A DNA stretch of 64,000 nt, taken from the NCBI RefSeq assembly GCF_045207655.1, contig NZ_CP108784.1, positions 1,178,001 through 1,242,000 of the forward strand, in the 5' to 3' direction. Positions within the stretch are counted from its first letter, which is position 1; each line of letters starts with the position of its first letter. The notes beneath the pieces are model-generated. The model did not search any database. It was not told the DNA's origin and worked only from the letters and a program-made list of their open reading frames with translations. This DNA comes from Embleya sp045207655. GTDB lineage: Bacteria > Actinomycetota > Actinomycetes > Streptomycetales > Streptomycetaceae. Position numbers and translations under genes: made by a program. This document shows, piece by piece, positions 35,635 through 44,152 of the stretch.

Positions 35635-36834
35635 ATGCGCAAGATCCCGTACGCCGGCAGCGTGCACGACCAGAGCGAGATCGACGCGATGCTGGCGGTG
35701 CTGAACGGGCCGCCCTCGGCGATGGGCATCGGACGCAACGTCGCGGAACTGGAGACGCGCGTCGCCGAACTGTTCGGCAAGCGCAACGGCCTGATGTGCA
35801 ACTCGGGTTCCTCCGCGCTGTATCTCGCGATCGAACTGCTGCGGCTGTCCCCCGGAGACGAGATCATCACCTCCACGCTGACCTTCTCCACGGACATCGC
35901 ACCGATGGTCAAGGCCGGTCTGGTGCCCGTGCTCGCCGATGTCGAGCCGGACACCTACCAGATCGACCCGACCCGGATCGAGGCCCTGATCGGCCCGCGC
36001 ACCAGGGCGATCCTGACCCCCAACCTCGCGGGCAACGCGCCGGACTGGGACGTGATCCGGGCAATCGCGGACCGGCACGGCCTCAAGGTGATCGAGGACT
36101 CCTGCGACGCGCTCGGGGCGACCCTGCGCGGGACGCCGACGGGCACCCGCGCGGACATCTCGGTGACCAGCTTCGCGATGTCGCACATCATCACCTGCGC
36201 GGGCAACGGCGGCATGGTGCTCACCGACGACGAGGACCTGCGCGACCGCGGTCTGATGTTGCGGCGCTGGGGCCGACGCAGCGAGCTGCAGCTCTTCGGC
36301 TCCAAGCGGGGCAACCGCGACTTCTTCGAGGAGATCGACGGCGTGTTGTACGACAACCTGTTCATCTTCGACGAGATCGGCTGGAACTTCGAGCCCTCGG
36401 AGCTGGGCGCCGCCTTCGGGCTGGCCCAACTCGCCAAGCTGCCCCGGTTCCTGGCCACCCGCCGGGAGCACTTCGCCGCGCATCACGCGTACTTCGACGC
36501 GCGCGCGGAGTTCACCGCACCGCGCCAGACCGAGGGCCTGGAGACGGGGTGGCTCAACTTCCCCATCCTGCTGAACGAGGGGCTGCCGTTCACGCGCGGC
36601 GAGATGCAGGCGTGGCTGGAGGAGCGCGGGGTGTCCACGCGGACCGTGTGGTCGGGCAACATCCTGCGCCAGCCCGGCTTCAAGGACATCGCGCACCGCG
36701 CCGACCCGGGCGGCTACCCCAATGCCGACCGGGTGATGGAGCACGCGCTGATCGTACCGATGAACCACCGCATGGACGCCGAGGACGTGGCCTACATCCA
36801 CGAGCAGGTGGACGCCTTTCTGGCGACGCGCTGA
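35635..36834 (+). CDS. DegT/DnrJ/EryC1-fold sugar 3-dehydrase-like enzyme (His replaces catalytic Lys)
   Basis: A 399-residue fold-type I B6 enzyme. It aligns with RfbH/E1 3-dehydrases: VIEDSCDALGATLRG, then SVTSFAMSHIITCAGNGGMV, RRWGRR and FDEIGWNFEPSELGAAFGLAQL. In aminotransferases of this fold the Lys that binds PLP sits where this protein has His (MSHIIT), the mark of the 3-dehydrases E1 and ColD that remove a hydroxyl from nucleotide sugars. The four Cys of the E1 [2Fe-2S] loop are absent, so it is closer to the ColD mode. The ATG has GAGGGTAGG upstream. A nucleotidyltransferase at 38417 may make its nucleotide-sugar substrate, by inference. Confidence 0.8.
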   Translation: MRKIPYAGSVHDQSEIDAMLAVLNGPPSAMGIGRNVAELETRVAELFGKRNGLMCNSGSSALYLAIELLRLSPGDEIITSTLTFSTDIAPMVKAGLVPVLADVEPDTYQIDPTRIEALIGPRTRAILTPNLAGNAPDWDVIRAIADRHGLKVIEDSCDALGATLRGTPTGTRADISVTSFAMSHIITCAGNGGMVLTDDEDLRDRGLMLRRWGRRSELQLFGSKRGNRDFFEEIDGVLYDNLFIFDEIGWNFEPSELGAAFGLAQLAKLPRFLATRREHFAAHHAYFDARAEFTAPRQTEGLETGWLNFPILLNEGLPFTRGEMQAWLEERGVSTRTVWSGNILRQPGFKDIAHRADPGGYPNADRVMEHALIVPMNHRMDAEDVAYIHEQVDAFLATR

Positions 36835-36946
36835 GCACGACGGGCCGACCGCCTCCGCGCTCGCGCCCGTCGCACCGGAGGGGCCGCACACCGAAGAGCC
36901 CGCGCATCGGAAACGGGCAGCGCACCGAGAAAAGGGCATGCCGAAG

Positions 36947-36971
36947 GGGCCGGGCGCGTCACGCCCGGCCC
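36947..36971. terminator. Convergent terminator, dehydrase/YceI
   Basis: GGGCCGGGCG (36947-36956) and CGCCCGGCCC (36962-36971) enclose a 5-base loop, flanked by GAAG and CTTC that extend the pairing. It lies between convergent genes and can serve both. Confidence 0.7.
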
Positions 36972-37002
36972 TTCGCTCTCGCCCACGAACCGTCGGCGCC
37001 GA

Positions 37003-37581
37003 TCAGCCGTCCTGGCGGATGGCCTCGCCCTCGATCTCGATCCTGACCTTCTTCGAGACCAGCACGCCGCCGCTCTCCAGCGCCTGGTTCCAGGTCATCC
37101 CGTAGTCCTCGCGGTTGATCTCGGTGGTCGCGGTGAACGCGAGCACCTCCTGCCCCCACGGGCTGGTCGCGAGGCCCTCCAGCTCGACCGCGAGCTCGAC
37201 CTCGCGGGCGATGCCCTTGATGCTCAGTTCGCCGGCCAGGGTGAACCCGTTGCCGCCGTGGCCGCTCAGGCGCAGCGTACGGAAGGTCATCTGCGGATAC
37301 TTCTCCACCTCCATGAAGTCCGCACTGGCCAGGTGGGCGTCGCGGTCCGGCTGACCGGTGGTCATGCTCGCGGTGGAGATCGTCGCCTCGACGGTGGAGT
37401 CCATCGGCTCCTCGGCGACGGTGATCGCACCGGTGAAGTCGGTGAACTGGCCACGCACCTTGCTCACCATCAAGTGCCGCGCCGTGAACCCGACGCGAGT
37501 GTGGGCCACATCGAGCGCGTAGGTGCCGGCCGTCGGGATCGTGAGCCCTTCCCAGTCGCGGCGGGGGGTGGTGGCGGTCAT
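37003..37581 (-). CDS. YceI-family protein
   Basis: A 192-residue YceI-like beta-barrel that binds isoprenoid-type lipids in characterised members. The family pattern is clear: GTYALDVAHTRVGFTARHLM at about 19-38, then VRGQFTDFTGAITV, DAHLASADFMEVEKYPQMTF and LSIKGIAREVEL. No signal peptide is present, so it is cytoplasmic here, unlike the E. coli protein. The start ATG has a GAGGAG box. It is divergent from a MarR regulator, a pairing common in actinomycetes and probably regulated by it. Confidence 0.9.
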   Translation of the reverse strand: MTATTPRRDWEGLTIPTAGTYALDVAHTRVGFTARHLMVSKVRGQFTDFTGAITVAEEPMDSTVEATISTASMTTGQPDRDAHLASADFMEVEKYPQMTFRTLRLSGHGGNGFTLAGELSIKGIAREVELAVELEGLATSPWGQEVLAFTATTEINREDYGMTWNQALESGGVLVSKKVRIEIEGEAIRQDG

Positions 37582-37628
37582 GTCGCACTCCTCGGGAGAG
37601 ATGTCGTTGCCTTGCGGATATCGACCTC

Positions 37629-37642
37629 AGCAATATCTTGCT
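37629..37642. promoter_or_regulatory. Dyad in the yceI/marR divergent promoter
   Basis: AGCAA-TATC-TTGCT (37629-37642) is a perfect 5-base dyad, with flanking GATATC/AGATAT copies and a further TTGCTATGATA at 37668-37678. The size and AT-richness fit a MarR operator. TATGAT at 37672-37677 is a -10-like box seven bases before the chosen marR ATG. Confidence 0.55.
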
Positions 37643-37683
37643 CGTAGATATTCCGCATGTCAACTACTTGCTATGATAGGGAC

Positions 37684-38193
37684 ATGCACACTCCCCCGAG
37701 AGCCGCATCCCCCGCCCCATCGACTACCACTCCCTTCGACGATCCACGCATCACCGCCATGGGACTGCTCGTGGAGGTCTACACCGGCCTGATGGACCGG
37801 CTCAGCCCGCAGTTGGCCGAGCACGGCCTGTCCACGGTGGACTTCAACGTGCTGGTCCGGTTGTCCCGCTCGGCCGAGCAACGCCTGCGGATGAGCGATC
37901 TCGCGGCGCAGACGTCGCTGTCCACCTCCGGGGTGACCCGCGTGGTGGACCGCCTGGAGAAGGAAGGGCTGGTCGCCCGAGAGAACTGCCCCACCGACCG
38001 CCGCGCGCTGTTCGCGGTGCTCACCCGCGACGGCGCGGACCGGATAGGCGGTGTCCTGCCCGGCCACGTCGACCTGCTCCAGACCTGGCTGATCGACCCG
38101 CTGACCGACGGTCAGCTCGCCGGGCTGCTGGACGGTCTGCGGGTGGTGCGCGACACCGCCAACCCCGGTGCCCGCGCGGGCATCTCGTCCTGA
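37684..38193 (+). CDS. MarR-family transcriptional regulator
   Basis: A 169-residue winged-helix regulator. The DNA-binding region is about residues 50-115 (FNVLVRLSRSAEQRLRMSDL, SLSTSGVTRVVDRLEKEGLV, then RENCPTDRRALFAVLT as the wing). ATG 37684 is preferred because a -10-like TATGAT ends seven bases upstream, giving a nearly leaderless message; ATG 37657 would add nine residues. It is divergent from yceI, which it likely represses under an unknown ligand. Confidence 0.87.
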   Translation: MHTPPRAASPAPSTTTPFDDPRITAMGLLVEVYTGLMDRLSPQLAEHGLSTVDFNVLVRLSRSAEQRLRMSDLAAQTSLSTSGVTRVVDRLEKEGLVARENCPTDRRALFAVLTRDGADRIGGVLPGHVDLLQTWLIDPLTDGQLAGLLDGLRVVRDTANPGARAGISS

Positions 38194-38320
38194 CCGCGGC
38201 CACCGACAGCGAGTAGCCCGTCCGCTCGAACCCGTGGCCGCGGGGGTCACGGGAAGCGCGCGCAAGACCCCGAACGACTCGCCCATCGACGAAGGAAGCC
38301 GGCACCACCCGGGAGAACGA

Positions 38321-38353
38321 TCCGCCCCCAGCCGCCGAGCGGCTGGGGGCGGA
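38321..38353. terminator. Convergent terminator, marR/nucleotidyltransferase
   Basis: TCCGCCCCCAGCC (38321-38333) pairs with GGCTGGGGGCGGA (38341-38353). The stem can extend by two pairs, leaving a 3-base loop. It is followed by TTCGTTG on the plus strand. Confidence 0.75.
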
Positions 38354-38416
38354 TTCGTTGCGACCCGTTCGGCGACCGGGGACGGTGTGCCGCCGCGCGC
38401 CGAGGCGAAACCTCGC

Positions 38417-39163
38417 TCAGCCGTCCGCGCGCAGCTCCCGGGCCGCCTCGGACAGGTCCTTGGCGGTGTCGATCGCCCGCCAGTAGGCACCCTGCGGGAT
38501 CGGGAAGCCGGCCAGCCGCTGGGCCCGGGCGAGCCCGGGGAAGGTGGTGCGCTCGTGGTCGCCGACGTCCGGCAGCAGCGCGGTGAACTCGGGCGCGAAC
38601 ACGTACACGCCGGCGTTGATCAGGTACGGCGAGGGCGGCGCCTCGATGAAGTCCAGGACATGGCCGTACTTGTCGGTCTCCACCACCCCCCAGGGAATCC
38701 GGGGTCGGGCCAGCGCGAGCGTGGCCAGCGCGGTGCGCTCGTGGTGGAAGGCGGCCATCTCGGTGAGCGAGAACCGGGTCCAGATGTCGCCGTTGGTGGC
38801 GTACCAGGGCTCGTCCGGACGCGGCAGCGCGGCGGCGGCGAACTTCAACCCGCCGCCCCGGCCCAGCGGTTCGGTCTCCACCACGGTCTCCACGCGCACC
38901 GGGAGATCGGCACTCTTGAGCCAGTCCTGGAGCACCTCGGCGAGGTGCCCGCAGGAGACCACGACGTCGCGCACGCCCTCCGCGGCCAGCCAGCGCAGTT
39001 GGTGTCCGATGATCGGGGTGCCGGTGCCGGGGATCTCCACCATCGGCTTGGGTCGATCGTCGGTATAGGGGCGCAGCCGTGAACCCTGCCCGCCGGCGAG
39101 GATCACGGCCTGCGTGACCGCGCGAGCCCCCGAGTGGGTGGTCGAATGTGGTGCGGAAGTCAT
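38417..39163 (-). CDS. Sugar-phosphate nucleotidyltransferase (GlmU/RfbA-like)
   Basis: A 248-residue enzyme that activates a sugar 1-phosphate with an NTP. The signature AVILAGGQGSRLRPYTDDRP and KPMVEI lies at about residues 19-45. Further motifs are the ETVVETEPLGRGGGLKFAA loop, NGDIWTRFS (metal-binding Asp) and INAGVYVF. The length matches short RfbF/HddC-type transferases. The ATG at 39163 sits at the edge of a dyad containing GATAAT, so the message may be leaderless. Together with the 3-dehydrase at 35635 it hints at a deoxysugar route, though the two are not co-transcribed. Confidence 0.87.
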   Translation of the reverse strand: MTSAPHSTTHSGARAVTQAVILAGGQGSRLRPYTDDRPKPMVEIPGTGTPIIGHQLRWLAAEGVRDVVVSCGHLAEVLQDWLKSADLPVRVETVVETEPLGRGGGLKFAAAALPRPDEPWYATNGDIWTRFSLTEMAAFHHERTALATLALARPRIPWGVVETDKYGHVLDFIEAPPSPYLINAGVYVFAPEFTALLPDVGDHERTTFPGLARAQRLAGFPIPQGAYWRAIDTAKDLSEAARELRADG

Positions 39164-39181
39164 GGGCGCATTATCGCGCCC
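39164..39181 (-). promoter_or_regulatory. -10-like GATAAT inside a dyad before the nucleotidyltransferase
   Basis: GGGCGC (39164-39169) and GCGCCC (39176-39181) enclose ATTATC, which on the minus strand reads GATAAT, six bases before the ATG. Such a box would start transcription at or near the start codon. Confidence 0.45.
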
Positions 39182-39289
39182 TCGAATCCCCCTCGACTTC
39201 CAAGGGAGGTACCACTCGTTCGGGAACGCGCTGGGCCCTAGGTTCATCTCATGGACGACTGCACTTCGAACACCGGGGGGAACAGCAAA

Positions 39290-40012
39290 GTGCGCACCAC
39301 GAATGTCCGCACGGGCGTGGCGGCGGTGCTCGTCGCGTTGGCCGTCGGCACCACGGTCGCCGGTTGCGGCAACAACGACAGGTCGCCGCTGGACACCGTT
39401 CGCGCCCTGGAGAGCGGCAACGACAAGCCGACGAGCGAGCCCACCGGCCGACCGACGAGCTCGGCCGCCACCACCCCGCCGCCGCGCCGCACCACCGCGC
39501 CGCCCACCGGCGGGACGTCGGCGTCGGCCACCGCCTCGCCGAGCACCTCCTCGACCGGTACCTCGGCGCCCGCGACCGGATCGACCGCGGCCTACATCAA
39601 CGATCCCTGTCGCTTCTTCACCGCGGCCGAGGTGGCCACGCTGCTCGGCCTGCCGGTGGTCAAGGCGGAGGTGGACGAGAAGCTCAAGAGTTCGAGCAGC
39701 TCGTTCTGCGACTACCGGGACGCCCGGGGCCTGTCGATGATGACGGTGATGATGTCCAAGAGCGATCCCAAGTACAGCACCGCCGAGCAGGCCGCCAAGG
39801 GAACCATCGACTCGGGGGACAACCCCACCGCGCTGCCCGGGGTCGGCGACGCGGCCTTCACCTACCACGACTCGACCTCCAACGGGGTGGTCTGGACGAA
39901 GCTCGTCGGAGACACCTACCTGGACGCGGACATCTACATCGACCGCAGCGACAAGGACGTCTCGCCCGACACCCTCGCCAATATCGCCCGGACGATGATC
40001 GGCCGGCTGTGA
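39290..40012 (+). CDS. DUF3558-type lipoprotein
   Basis: A 240-residue lipoprotein. The signal peptide ends TTVAGC, so lipidation is expected at about Cys24. A long Thr/Pro/Ser-rich linker (TTPPPRRTTAPPTGG type) leads to a domain of about 140 residues opening NDPCRFFTAAEVATLLGLPV. That is a DUF3558-like opening with Cys partners (SSFCDYRDARG). GTG 39290 is chosen for its GGGGGG box; ATG 39251 would add an untypical 13 residues. It overlaps a second, similar lipoprotein gene (GTGA). Confidence 0.75.
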   Translation: MRTTNVRTGVAAVLVALAVGTTVAGCGNNDRSPLDTVRALESGNDKPTSEPTGRPTSSAATTPPPRRTTAPPTGGTSASATASPSTSSTGTSAPATGSTAAYINDPCRFFTAAEVATLLGLPVVKAEVDEKLKSSSSSFCDYRDARGLSMMTVMMSKSDPKYSTAEQAAKGTIDSGDNPTALPGVGDAAFTYHDSTSNGVVWTKLVGDTYLDADIYIDRSDKDVSPDTLANIARTMIGRL

Positions 40013-40599
40013 CCGGGCGCGTCGGGCCCGCCACCACCCTGGTGGGGGTGGTGGGTCTGGCGTGCCTGCTCGGCGGCTGCAACGATCCGGACACGCCGCC
40101 GCGGCACGTGGCGGTGTCCACCGCGGCGGCCGGCGACAGAGCGGGCGCGCCGCCTCGGCCCACCCCCTCCCCGCCCGCCGCCGACGCACCACCCGCCGAC
40201 GGCTGCGAGCTGCTCTCGACCACCCGGGTCCAGGAGGTGCTCGCGATCGGCCCCGTGCACACCCGGTCGGCGGACGCCGGGCGCTCGTGCGAGTACCTCG
40301 ACGCCGGCGACCGGCGGGTACTGACCGTCGTCGTCGGGCAGTTGCCCCAGGCGATGGTCGGCGGCCCGCTGGACACCGCGCGTTCGACCGCCACCGGCCC
40401 GGGCCCGCGCGAGACGCTGCCCGGCATCTCCGACGCCGCGGTGATCTACCGCGATCCCGCGCGCGGCGACGGCCTCGCCTTCGCCCGGGCGCGCGGCGAC
40501 CTGGTCACCTCCGTGGACATCGTCATCCCGGCCGTCGATCGCGAGCGGCTGATCGCGCTGGCCCGCACCGCGGCCGCGGCCTTGGACGCACCGGGCTGA
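40009..40599 (+). CDS. Second DUF3558-like lipoprotein
   Basis: A 196-residue lipoprotein beginning at a GTG that overlaps the preceding stop. The lipobox is LLGGC at about residues 20-24. After a Pro/Ala-rich linker the domain opens DGCELLSTTRVQEVLAIGPV and contains RSCEYLDAGDRRVLTVVVG. That repeats the Cys, VxxxLG, CxY pattern of its neighbour, so the two likely arose by duplication. Both should sit on the outer face of the membrane. Function unknown. Confidence 0.72.
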   Translation: MTGRVGPATTLVGVVGLACLLGGCNDPDTPPRHVAVSTAAAGDRAGAPPRPTPSPPAADAPPADGCELLSTTRVQEVLAIGPVHTRSADAGRSCEYLDAGDRRVLTVVVGQLPQAMVGGPLDTARSTATGPGPRETLPGISDAAVIYRDPARGDGLAFARARGDLVTSVDIVIPAVDRERLIALARTAAAALDAPG

Positions 40600-40710
40600 G
40601 CACGGCGGTCGGGGGTATACGCCGGCCACCTGGTGCCCGCGACGTCGTCCCCGACGCGTAGGGTCCGGGGTCAGGGCGGCGCCTGCCGCGGCCAGGAGGA
40701 GGGCTCACCC

Positions 40711-41175
40711 ATGACGGATCGGGACCCGCACGCCGTCGTGCTGCTCACGAACCGCATCAGCTCGCGCATCAGCACGAGCGGCGGACCGGCCCTACCCCTG
40801 CGGGACGCGCTGCGCGTGTACACCGAACACGTCGACACCGGCGTCGCGGCCCGGTACGCGACCGTGGTGAGCGACGTCGCCGACGCCGACGTGGCCCTGC
40901 TGCGCCTGCCCGAGGAGCACGGCGACGCCGAACTCGACCGGATCGTGGACATCGCCGCGTCGGTGCCCACGGTCGCGGTGATCGACCTGTACCGGCCCGC
41001 CGCGGTGGCCGATCTGGTCGGCTATTGCGCCGCGTTGCTGGGCACCAGGGGCGCCGACGACGAGGGTGTGCTGGACGTCGTGTTCGGCCGCTACGCGCCC
41101 GCCGGCCGGCTTGCCGGCGACCTGCCCGCGGGCGCGGAGCCGCTCTTCGAAACCGGCCACGGACTGTCCTATTGA
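40711..41175 (+). CDS. Free-standing glycoside hydrolase family 3 C-terminal domain
   Basis: A 154-residue protein with a perfect AGGAGG before its ATG. The sequence matches only the C-terminal alpha/beta domain of GH3 beta-glucosidases: SDVADADVALLRLPEEHG, VPTVAVIDLYRPAAVADLV, VLDVVFGRYAPAGRLAGDLP, ending in the typical EPLFETGHGLSY. The catalytic TIM barrel is missing and no remnant is seen upstream, where DUF3558-like genes lie. It is therefore either a decayed enzyme that kept an expressed domain or a sugar-binding module. It should not hydrolyse glycosides alone. Confidence 0.75.
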   Translation: MTDRDPHAVVLLTNRISSRISTSGGPALPLRDALRVYTEHVDTGVAARYATVVSDVADADVALLRLPEEHGDAELDRIVDIAASVPTVAVIDLYRPAAVADLVGYCAALLGTRGADDEGVLDVVFGRYAPAGRLAGDLPAGAEPLFETGHGLSY

Positions 41176-41203
41176 CCCTCGCTGTCGATAAATTGACGGC
41201 CCG

Positions 41204-43465
41204 TCAGTGTGTTTTCCGGGTGATGTTCAACACGTCCACGGCACCCTTCGCGTCGCCGATGGTGGCGAAGTCGACCGCGACGAAGTTGACTTGCGCACCG
41301 CGTTCGCGTTCGCAGCGGCGGGCCCGATCCAGCAGGAACGGCCGCGAGTTGACCACTCCGGCGTCGATCCGACTGCCGCCGGCGGAGGTGATGAAGTTGT
41401 TCAGCAGGAACAGCCGCTTGCCCACGTCGCCGCGATAGGGCGCGCAGGTCATCTCGGTCGGACTCGTGTACGCGTACGGCGTCTCCATCCCGTACTTGTA
41501 GAAGTTGCGGTACCACGGGACGGGCCCGTCGGCGCGCTCGGCGAAGACCACCAGACGGCGGTTGTGCTCGATCATCGTGCCGAGCGTGGGCCACGGCTCG
41601 TCCGGGTCGGCGGCCGGCGTGTACAGCAGGCGCTCCAGGCCGGCCTCGCGGAACGCCCACTCGGTCTGCTGCGCGGTGATCGCGTCCTGCACGATCAGGG
41701 TGACCACCTCGTGCGGGTTGCGATCCATCCACTGGCCCACCGCGCGCAGCGTCTCCACCATCGGCAACGCGCCGCCCCGGCACACCGAGTGGCACAACCA
41801 CAGCCCCGGCCGGGCCGGCGCGACGTCGTTGACCACGCCGGCGACGATCTTGCGCGACTCGGGATCCAGGTCCGACTCGGCGAGCCGGCCGGCCACCTCC
41901 TCGGGGGCCTCCCACGTGTACGAGTCCACCAGCAGGCCGCGCACGCCCGCGTCCAGTTGGGTGACGATGTCCGCGTCCTGGAGCGGGCTGAGGAAGCGGG
42001 TCGCGGTCGAGGACATCGAGTTGTGTGTGGCCAGGTAGGCGACCTGGTCGTAGCGCCGGTTGCACAACTCGGTCATCCCGTTGCAGCGCTTGGCGTCGGC
42101 GCCGGAACCGGAGGTGGGCACCGGCACGAAGATGGTCAGCGCGATCGCCCCGGCGGCGACCACCGCGGCGCCGGAGGTGAGCACCTGACGGGTGGTGTGC
42201 CGCACCGGCGCGGCCCGCCGGTGCTTGTGCTTGTCCCACAGCACGATCGCGCCGAAGGTGACCCCGCCGAACACCAGCGGCACCGCGGACGCGGCCAGCC
42301 ACACCCCGACCACATCGCGCGCCGCGGCCTCCTGGAGGTCGCCGGCGAGCCGGACCACCGAGGGCGCCCAGCCGTCCCGGTTCTCCGAGACCACGTGCGG
42401 CAGCAGTCCCCACGCGACCAGGCAGCCCACGCCCGCGAGCAGCCCGCCGCCCGCCAGGGCCAGCGCGGGCAGTCGCAGCCGGGCCGCCCCGCGCGCGGAC
42501 CCGGTGCGCCACAGCACCACCAGGCCCAGCAGCGCGGTCACACTCGCCACCGCGAGCAGCCGGCCCAGGCCGAACACCGTCATCGCGCGCAGTTGTTCGA
42601 GCTGGCCCAGTTTCAGCTTGGTGCTCTCGTTGGCCTGGCTCGCCCGCAGGTCCAGGGTCAGGTCCCAGGTGCCGCCGTGGGAGAGCCCGGTCAGTCCGAG
42701 CTGGGCCTGGCGAACCTTCTCGCCGAAGATCACCGGGACGATCGCCACCAGTACCCCGCCGAGGTCGTCGGCGCGCAGCGAGGCGACCACCTGGCCGCGG
42801 ATCGGCTCGCGGGACTCCGCCGGCAGCCGGGCCAGGATCAGGTCGGCCACCTCCGGGGCCGCGGCCGGGTCCAGGCTCAGCGCCGGCAGCGACTCGGGCG
42901 GGCGACCCTGGGCGAGCGCGTCCAGGGCCTTGGACACGCCGTCCACCAGCGCCGGCGCGTTGTCCTCGGTCACCCGGGGCACGTTGCCGGTGAGGTCGCC
43001 GACGAAGACGTCGGCGACCTTGCCGAGGTTGTTGATCACCGGTTTGAGGTCGACGGTCAGCCGCAGTTCGCGCTCGTCGCCGCGCAGGTAGCCGACGGTG
43101 TGCCCGATCTGCTCGCGCACCATCCCGCGCAGTGTGGACGGCGGCAGTACCAGGCGCAGGTTGGCGGTGACCTGGTTGGGCGGTATCGGCAGCCGGCCCA
43201 GCAGGTCGTTGGTGACTCCCGCCATGCGGGGGTCGACCAGGACCTCGTCGTAGAGCCGGTCGTAGGCGTGCTCGCGCTCCAGCACACCGTCGTACCAGTC
43301 GGCGGAGAGCACGGTGGCCCGCGCGACCGCGAGCCCGGTGACCACGGTGATCGACAACGCCACCAACGCGGTCAACAGGGCCCGCGCCACGCGCCGCCAC
43401 CGCCGCCACGCGTCGCGGAGCTTGAGCCGGCGGGAGACCTTGCCCACCACGATCTGCCCGGTCAT
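41204..43465 (-). CDS. Multi-pass membrane protein with extracellular PI-PLC X-like domain
   Basis: A 753-residue protein. One helix near residues 23-45 (LLTALVALSITVVTGLAVA) is followed by about 240 residues outside. Four helices come next (LLAVASVTALLGLVVLW, LALAGGGLLAGVGCLVAWGL, VWLAASAVPLVFGGVTFGA, VVAAGAIALTIFVPV). A C-terminal domain of about 300 residues resembles phosphatidylinositol-specific phospholipase C X barrels: YLATHNSMS, GVRGLLVDSYTWE, LWLCHSVC and HEVVTLIVQD. The start is uncertain (ATG 43465 or ATG 43486). TATCCT seven bases before 43465 could give a leaderless message. Activity is unproven. Confidence 0.75.
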   Translation of the reverse strand: MTGQIVVGKVSRRLKLRDAWRRWRRVARALLTALVALSITVVTGLAVARATVLSADWYDGVLEREHAYDRLYDEVLVDPRMAGVTNDLLGRLPIPPNQVTANLRLVLPPSTLRGMVREQIGHTVGYLRGDERELRLTVDLKPVINNLGKVADVFVGDLTGNVPRVTEDNAPALVDGVSKALDALAQGRPPESLPALSLDPAAAPEVADLILARLPAESREPIRGQVVASLRADDLGGVLVAIVPVIFGEKVRQAQLGLTGLSHGGTWDLTLDLRASQANESTKLKLGQLEQLRAMTVFGLGRLLAVASVTALLGLVVLWRTGSARGAARLRLPALALAGGGLLAGVGCLVAWGLLPHVVSENRDGWAPSVVRLAGDLQEAAARDVVGVWLAASAVPLVFGGVTFGAIVLWDKHKHRRAAPVRHTTRQVLTSGAAVVAAGAIALTIFVPVPTSGSGADAKRCNGMTELCNRRYDQVAYLATHNSMSSTATRFLSPLQDADIVTQLDAGVRGLLVDSYTWEAPEEVAGRLAESDLDPESRKIVAGVVNDVAPARPGLWLCHSVCRGGALPMVETLRAVGQWMDRNPHEVVTLIVQDAITAQQTEWAFREAGLERLLYTPAADPDEPWPTLGTMIEHNRRLVVFAERADGPVPWYRNFYKYGMETPYAYTSPTEMTCAPYRGDVGKRLFLLNNFITSAGGSRIDAGVVNSRPFLLDRARRCERERGAQVNFVAVDFATIGDAKGAVDVLNITRKTH

Positions 43466-43599
43466 CCCAGCAGGATAGGAAATCATCACCAACCCGAAGC
43501 AAAAACATGATCGGGACCTTCCCGACCGGCACGGGCCCTTGCCTGCCCTGGAGCCGGGACCGGAAACGTGTGCCGGTCACCCGCGCCAGTGTGCGCCGA

Positions 43600-44064
43600 T
43601 CACGCGCGGTTGGGGCGCAGTGTCCAGGTGACGGTCATCTCCGCGGTTGTGGTGCCCGCTTCGTCACGGATGGTGATCTCGACCACGAACTCCGGGCGCT
43701 TGCCGGCGTCGAGTTCGGCGACCACCTCGGCGGCCGGACGGGTCAATCGGGCCTCGGCCAGCACCGGGCCGAGCGCGACCTTGCGGTAGCGGATCGCGGC
43801 ATCCACCGCGAGCGGCGTCGCGCGGGCGAGCCGGTCCCCGAACGCGGCGATCACGATCGCCCCGGACGCGGACTCGGCCAGCGTGAACATCGCGCCCGCG
43901 TGCGGGCCGCCGATGTGGTTGTGGTGCGCGGGCTCGTCCGGCAGCCGCAGCACGGCGCGGTCGGCGGCCAGTTCCACGAACTCCAGGCCCAGCGTGCGCA
44001 CGAAGGGCACCGAGGCGCGCAGGTCCTCGGCGACGGCGTCGAAGTCGGTCGTCGATTCAGTCAT
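43600..44064 (-). CDS. DUF4442/hotdog-fold thioesterase-like protein
   Basis: A 154-residue hotdog protein. It has GLEFVELAADRAVLRLP, then HNHIGGPHAGAMFTLAESAS, where the HxGxxFxxxE helix forms the usual active-site region, followed by AAIRYRKVALGPVLAEARL. This is the DUF4442/YiiD-C type rather than classical PaaI. It is divergent from a crotonase-family gene (88 bases), which suggests a shared acyl-CoA route by inference. Confidence 0.82.
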   Translation of the reverse strand: MTESTTDFDAVAEDLRASVPFVRTLGLEFVELAADRAVLRLPDEPAHHNHIGGPHAGAMFTLAESASGAIVIAAFGDRLARATPLAVDAAIRYRKVALGPVLAEARLTRPAAEVVAELDAGKRPEFVVEITIRDEAGTTTAEMTVTWTLRPNRA

Positions 44065-44152
44065 GGCCGCGATGCTACCGGCAGGTAACTTCTCCCGGGG
44101 CGGCGCCTCGCCGGCATTTCCTTCACCCGGCGAATCTGTTTGACTGAGTCAC

